Below, piece by piece: positions 59,764 through 62,422 of a stretch of DNA of 62,422 nt. This DNA is from JAQTRU01 sp041645555 (GTDB taxonomy: Bacteria; Patescibacteriota; Patescibacteriia; Patescibacteriales; JAQTRU01). Below the pieces are notes generated by a model that worked only from the letters and a program-made list of their open reading frames with translations, searched no databases and had not been told where the DNA came from. Position 1 is the first letter of the stretch, and every line of letters starts with the position of its first letter. The stretch covers positions 1-62,422 of the forward strand of contig JBAZPX010000005.1 of assembly GCA_041645555.1 (NCBI GenBank), given 5' to 3'. The translations under genes were made by a program, and so were the position numbers.

Positions 59764-59898
59764 ATGGCAAAAAGAAGCACCGGGGTAGGGAAGAGGAGAA
59801 AAACGCATTCCCATAAAACCAAGAAGCGGCTGGAAATAAAGCGGCTTATGCTTGAAAAAAAGGTTAACAGAAAAACCTCAAATAAAGTTCATAGCTAA
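59764..59898 (+). CDS. Small very basic protein, possibly ribosome- or nucleic-acid-associated
   Basis: 44 residues (MAKRSTGVGKRRKTHSHKTK, then KRLEIKRLMLEKKVNRKTS...). Over a third of residues are Lys or Arg, with one amphipathic helix. It has its own start and is followed within 25 nt by a strong terminator. It resembles small ribosomal proteins in composition, but I cannot match it to L34, L35, L36, S21 or THX. Its position just upstream of greA is the only context. Confidence 0.6.
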   Translation: MAKRSTGVGKRRKTHSHKTKKRLEIKRLMLEKKVNRKTSNKVHS

Positions 59899-59920
59899 AT
59901 TTAGGTTTGTTGCTTTAATA

Positions 59921-59956
59921 AAAACCCTGCCTTTCGCGAAAGGCAGGGTTTTTATT
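59921..59956 (+). terminator. Terminator after the small basic protein gene
   Basis: Perfect 32-nt palindrome (59921-59936 with 59937-59952) followed by T-rich sequence. Confidence 0.88.
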
Positions 59957-60020
59957 TTATAATCATCTTTATTTATGTTATAATAGTATAAGAAATAAGT
60001 TAATTTTTATTGTTTTTAAT

Positions 60021-60521
60021 ATGAGAGTGCCAATAAGAAAACCTGGAAAATATACGAATTTAAAAACCGATTTTCATATTACGCGGGAAAAATTTGCTGA
60101 ACTTAAAGATAAGCTGGAAAAGTTAAGAAAGATAAGTCGGCCTCGGGCTGCGGCTTTAGTAAAAGACCTTTCCACCACTGGCGATTTTTCGGAAAATGCC
60201 GGCTATCAAATGGCTAAAGGGAGACTGCGCGGGATAAACCAGCGCATTTTGGATATGGAAGAAATGATAAAAAATGCCGTAATTATTGAGTCTGGGAAAA
60301 GTTCCGGCATTGTCCGGCTGGGGAGCACAGTAACAGTGGAAATGTTGGGGAGGCAGAAAAAATATAAAATTCTCGGGTCTTCTGAAACCGACCCGGAGAG
60401 GGGAGTAATTTCGCATAATTCGGCCGTGGGCCGTGGCCTACTTGGCCAACGGGTTGGCGATACCGTGAAAATTCAATTAGGCGACAAGGAAGTTATTTAT
60501 AAAATCATAAAAATAGAATGA
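60021..60521 (+). CDS. greA: Transcription elongation factor GreA/GreB family
   Basis: 166 residues. The N-terminal coiled-coil finger contains REKFAELKDKLEKLRK and the acidic-tip region GDFSENAGYQMAKGRLRGIN. The C-terminal FKBP-like domain has LGSTVTVEM, DPERGVISHNSAVGRGLLG and GDTVKI. It rescues backtracked RNA polymerase by stimulating transcript cleavage. The N-terminus is about ten residues longer than usual. A TATAAT box lies near 59978. Its stop overlaps the next start (ATGA, 60518). Confidence 0.93.
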   Translation: MRVPIRKPGKYTNLKTDFHITREKFAELKDKLEKLRKISRPRAAALVKDLSTTGDFSENAGYQMAKGRLRGINQRILDMEEMIKNAVIIESGKSSGIVRLGSTVTVEMLGRQKKYKILGSSETDPERGVISHNSAVGRGLLGQRVGDTVKIQLGDKEVIYKIIKIE

Positions 60522-60904
60522 GGTGGTTTAAAAACAAAATATTGGCCGTCGCCGTTCTTTTTTCTCTTTTATCCGCCATTGCCGGATATTGGGTTTTTGA
60601 AGTGGACTGGTATTTTTTGCCTTGGCCGCTAACAGCCGGATTATTTATGGTTTTGGCGCAAGACGGAAAAAGGAGTTTAGACTTTATTAAAAAATTATTG
60701 GTTGGCTCGCTAATTTACGGGGGATTATCCTGGTTTCTGATATTACTCCGCCTGTGGCTGGGCGGGGCGCCTTTCTGGAAGTTTTCCAGGCCATGGGAGT
60801 TTCTGGTCTTCGCCCTGATTTTTGTTTTTGTCTCTTTTCTCGGCGGGCTGGCCGGCATTGTTATAAAAGGATTTTATTTTCTTTTAAAAAAGCAAGACGG
60901 ATAG
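60518..60904 (+). CDS. Small membrane protein, unknown function
   Basis: 128 residues with four predicted spans (ILAVAVLFSLLSAIAGYWVF; PWPLTAGLFMVLAQ; SLIYGGLSWFLILLRLWLGG; LVFALIFVFVSFLGGLAGIV). Translationally coupled to greA by ATGA. No motif is recognised. Coupling to a transcription factor is probably operon packing rather than a functional link. Confidence 0.72.
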   Translation: MRWFKNKILAVAVLFSLLSAIAGYWVFEVDWYFLPWPLTAGLFMVLAQDGKRSLDFIKKLLVGSLIYGGLSWFLILLRLWLGGAPFWKFSRPWEFLVFALIFVFVSFLGGLAGIVIKGFYFLLKKQDG

Positions 60905-60929
60905 GCAATAAATATAACGCGGAAGACTT

Positions 60930-61532
60930 ATGAATTTTTATAATACCATAGCTATTGAAATATTCGGATATTTATCGGGATTGGCGATTCTTATATCCTT
61001 TTTGCCGTATATCAGAGATATTTTTTCCGGGAAGACGAAACCGGAACGGATTTCCTGGTTAATCTGGGCCGGGCTTGGCTTAATTTCCCTTTTTTCTCAA
61101 TTTGCTAAAGGAGCGTCTTATTCTTTAATTATGACCGGCGCTCAGGCGGTTGGCGATTTATTTATTTTCCTGCTGGCGATTAAATACGGTCTGGGCGGAT
61201 TTTTAAAAAGAGATATTGCGGCTTTAATCGGCGCTGGCCTTGGTTTATTTTTGTGGTACATAACCAAAGAAGCCGCGGTGGCCTTATTTATAGTTATTTT
61301 TGTTGACGCTATCGGCGTAGTTTTGACTGTTATTAAGTCCTACGAAAAGCCGAAGACAGAAACAATCAGCGCCTGGGTTTTTACTTTTATCGGAGGTTTT
61401 CTGGGGTGCCTGGCCGTAGGAGGCTTTAATTTTATTTTGTTAGTTTTTCCTTTTTATATTTGTTTAGCCAGTCTATCTATCCTTTTGGCCATAAAATTAG
61501 GATTAAAACATAATAAGAGCGCCAGTTCGTGA
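60930..61532 (+). CDS. Polytopic membrane protein, PQ-loop-like
   Basis: 200 residues, about seven spans. The first half (GYLSGLAILISFLPYIRDIF, then KPERISWLIWAGLGL) has the Pro-x-Ile and W-rich layout of PQ-loop/SWEET-type repeats. The second half partly repeats this (IVIFVDAIGVVLTVIKSYEK...SAWVFTFIGGFLGCL). Relatives transport sugars or amino acids or act as receptors; assignment is tentative. It is 25 nt after the preceding membrane protein gene, and a terminator follows. Confidence 0.68.
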   Translation: MNFYNTIAIEIFGYLSGLAILISFLPYIRDIFSGKTKPERISWLIWAGLGLISLFSQFAKGASYSLIMTGAQAVGDLFIFLLAIKYGLGGFLKRDIAALIGAGLGLFLWYITKEAAVALFIVIFVDAIGVVLTVIKSYEKPKTETISAWVFTFIGGFLGCLAVGGFNFILLVFPFYICLASLSILLAIKLGLKHNKSASS

Positions 61533-61567
61533 AATTTATAATATTTGTCCAACCGATTTCTAAAAAG

Positions 61568-61600
61568 AAACCCCCAGCGTTCAAGCTAGGGGTTTTATTA
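61568..61600 (+). terminator. Terminator of the greA operon
   Basis: AAACCCCCAGC (61568-61578) with GCTAGGGGTTT (61585-61595), one mismatch, followed by a T-containing tail. Confidence 0.75.
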
Positions 61601-61642
61601 AAATAGGATTTTTGGTGGAGTTATTTTTATATATATTTTATT

Positions 61643-61699
61643 TAATTTTAGCCAAAAATTCTTAAAATTATTGACATTTTAATAATTATGTGCTATACT
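61643..61699 (+). promoter_or_regulatory. Promoter of the small SD-led gene with upstream 15-mer
   Basis: TTGACA (61671-61676), 17-nt spacer, TATACT (61694-61699) preceded by TGC. TAATTTTAGCCAAAA at 61643-61657 is identical to the sequence upstream of the PLP-enzyme promoter. Confidence 0.75.
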
Positions 61700-61771
61700 A
61701 TAAATATTAACGGTACAGGAGCAATTGTACCAAAATGTTTATTCAAAAAACAAAAAACAGGAGAACTCGTC

Positions 61772-61984
61772 ATGAACGAGAAATTCCTCGTCAGAATCCT
61801 TATCGCCGGCCCGGCGATACTGGAAAACATGGCAACCCATGTCGGTTTCGCCAAAATGGGCGTTGTTTATTCTCACTTCCAGACCTTGATGGATTTGTCG
61901 CGTCAGGTTTGGAGCAAGCAGGACGGCGAATGGATCAACATTCGCTTAACTGCTGAGGAATTGAGAGGAATTAATCTCGCCTAG
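61772..61984 (+). CDS. Small protein of unknown function with strong SD
   Basis: 70 residues from ATG 61772; AGGAG lies 8 nt upstream. No signal peptide; a short hydrophobic start (FLVRILIAGPAILENMATHV) precedes a soluble helical part (YSHFQTLMDLSRQVWSK). No family is recognised. The promoter arrangement, SD and long-loop terminator match those of the PLP-enzyme unit. Confidence 0.65.
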   Translation: MNEKFLVRILIAGPAILENMATHVGFAKMGVVYSHFQTLMDLSRQVWSKQDGEWINIRLTAEELRGINLA

Positions 61985-62008
61985 AAAGGGACGATATACA
62001 TCCAGAAA

Positions 62009-62146
62009 ATGGATTTGTATATTCCCTATTGGGCGATCAGCGTGATTGAAATTTCGAGCAGCAGTTCGAAAATTCATCCGAGCGGTCGGCATTGGGCAGT
62101 TTGGTCAAAGTTTCCTGCTTGGGGAAATTGTGACTACCTGAAATGA
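62009..62146 (+). CDS. Possible 45-residue protein in the same transcript
   Basis: Open frame MDLYIPYWAISVIEISSSSS...GNCDYLK between the small gene and its terminator. The only nearby SD-like sequence (AAAGGGA) is about 18 nt from the ATG, and the ATG lies in a hairpin (near 61993-62023). It may instead be 3' UTR. Confidence 0.25.
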   Translation: MDLYIPYWAISVIEISSSSSKIHPSGRHWAVWSKFPAWGNCDYLK

Positions 62147-62215
62147 ATTCTACTCCTCGTCATTTGTAAAATGTATCTCTACCTGCTAATAAGCGGGTCG
62201 AGATCAAAGAAAAAG

Positions 62216-62248
62216 AAAAGAGGTTATCTGCGGATGCCTCTTTTTTCT
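62216..62248 (+). terminator. Terminator of the small SD-led unit
   Basis: AAAAGAGG (62216-62223), 13-nt loop, CCTCTTTT (62237-62244), T-rich tail. Confidence 0.82.
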
Positions 62249-62299
62249 TTGCTTTGATTTTTAGGATAAAAAATGTGAAAATTAGAGAGGATAGTATTA

Positions 62300-62329
62300 T
62301 TGGCGGCCAAAGTTCTCTCGTGCTATAAT
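62300..62329 (+). promoter_or_regulatory. Promoter of the lipoprotein gene at the window end
   Basis: TTGGCG (62300-62305), 18-nt spacer, extended TGCTATAAT (62321-62329). Confidence 0.55.
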
Positions 62330-62357
62330 AAAAGTATAATTATTAACATAGAACCTT

Positions 62358-62422
62358 ATGAAAAAATCTTTATTTTTCTTCGGGATTGTTATAGCCGCTC
62401 TGCTTCTGGTTGGCGCGGGCTG
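62358..62422 (+). CDS. Start of a predicted lipoprotein gene (3' end outside window)
   Basis: MKKSLFFFGIVIAALLLVGA followed by Gly-Cys: a basic start, hydrophobic core and lipobox-like VGAGC. Only 22 codons are visible, the last one incomplete. Confidence 0.65.
   Translation, partial: MKKSLFFFGIVIAALLLVGAG

Noticed and set aside
61688..61771. Upstream ATG extending the 61772 gene by 28 codons
   Set aside because: It overlaps the -10 region and has no SD; the ATG at 61772 has AGGAG at good spacing.

Overview
The window looks like a chromosomal segment of a Candidate Phyla Radiation (Patescibacteria) bacterium, most likely Parcubacteria-like. The grounds are the gene types: very large secreted surface proteins, many small membrane-anchored proteins known mainly from this group, a DUF5667-type partner of an ECF sigma factor, O-antigen-ligase-like proteins with TPR tails, and a Lys-rich RpoD. 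TAA, TAG and TGA all end clear genes (HU ends in TAG; the gene ending at 17964 in TGA), so the code is standard. No taxonomic marker was compared, so the placement is an inference.

Layout. 1-6027: 3' part of a giant secreted beta-helix/FN3/IPT protein. 6.3-14 kb: mutM, rpmG (L33), a lipoprotein, a small membrane protein, an AI-2E-type permease, a broken four-helix-bundle gene, tRNA-Trp, a membrane metallophosphoesterase and an MgtA-like P-type ATPase. 14-19.4 kb: three paralogous methyltransferase-like genes, interrupted by a single-gene PLP-enzyme cassette and ending in a translationally coupled protein with a phosphohistidine swivelling domain. 19.5-21.2 kb: rlmN and HU. 21.3-24.8 kb: minus-strand secreted proteins and an HTH regulator with repeated operator-like sites. 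25.5-32.2 kb: ECF sigma factor, membrane partner, methyltransferase and a 1305-residue S-layer-like protein. 32.4-38.3 kb: two O-antigen-ligase/TPR proteins flanking two TPR proteins. 38.4-43.1 kb: a zinc-ribbon/calcium-repeat protein, two membrane proteins, a glycosyltransferase and a tandem triplet of small unknown paralogs. 43.3-52.8 kb: nucleotide-sugar and glycosyltransferase cluster. 52.8-56.6 kb: hypothetical protein, dnaG, rpoD. 56.6-57 kb: tRNA-Asn behind two 100-bp repeats made of interrupted copies of its own 5' end. 57.3-62.4 kb: Cys-rich secreted protein, a small basic protein, greA, membrane proteins, a small SD-led gene and the start of a lipoprotein gene.

How the genes fit together. 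The dominant theme is the cell surface: sigma/anti-sigma-like control, a candidate S-layer protein, ligase-like enzymes that could attach glycans to it, and a sugar-nucleotide/glycosyltransferase operon to supply them. Replication, transcription and translation genes (dnaG, rpoD, greA, rlmN, rpmG, HU, two tRNAs) are interspersed.

The most unusual signal is not a single gene. A dispersed palindromic element (arms CCCCGTTAGAAAT / ATTTCTAACGGGG) supplies the start codon and first residues, ending in ISNGV, of three unrelated proteins, and has inserted in frame inside mutM. A second palindrome family sits in frame in dnaG and splits the tRNA-Asn 5' copies. Four-unit heptanucleotide arrays lie in frame in two glycosyltransferases. 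A set of genes with strong Shine-Dalgarno sites and long-loop terminators looks like independently acquired cassettes; two of these share an identical 15-mer just upstream of the -35 box.
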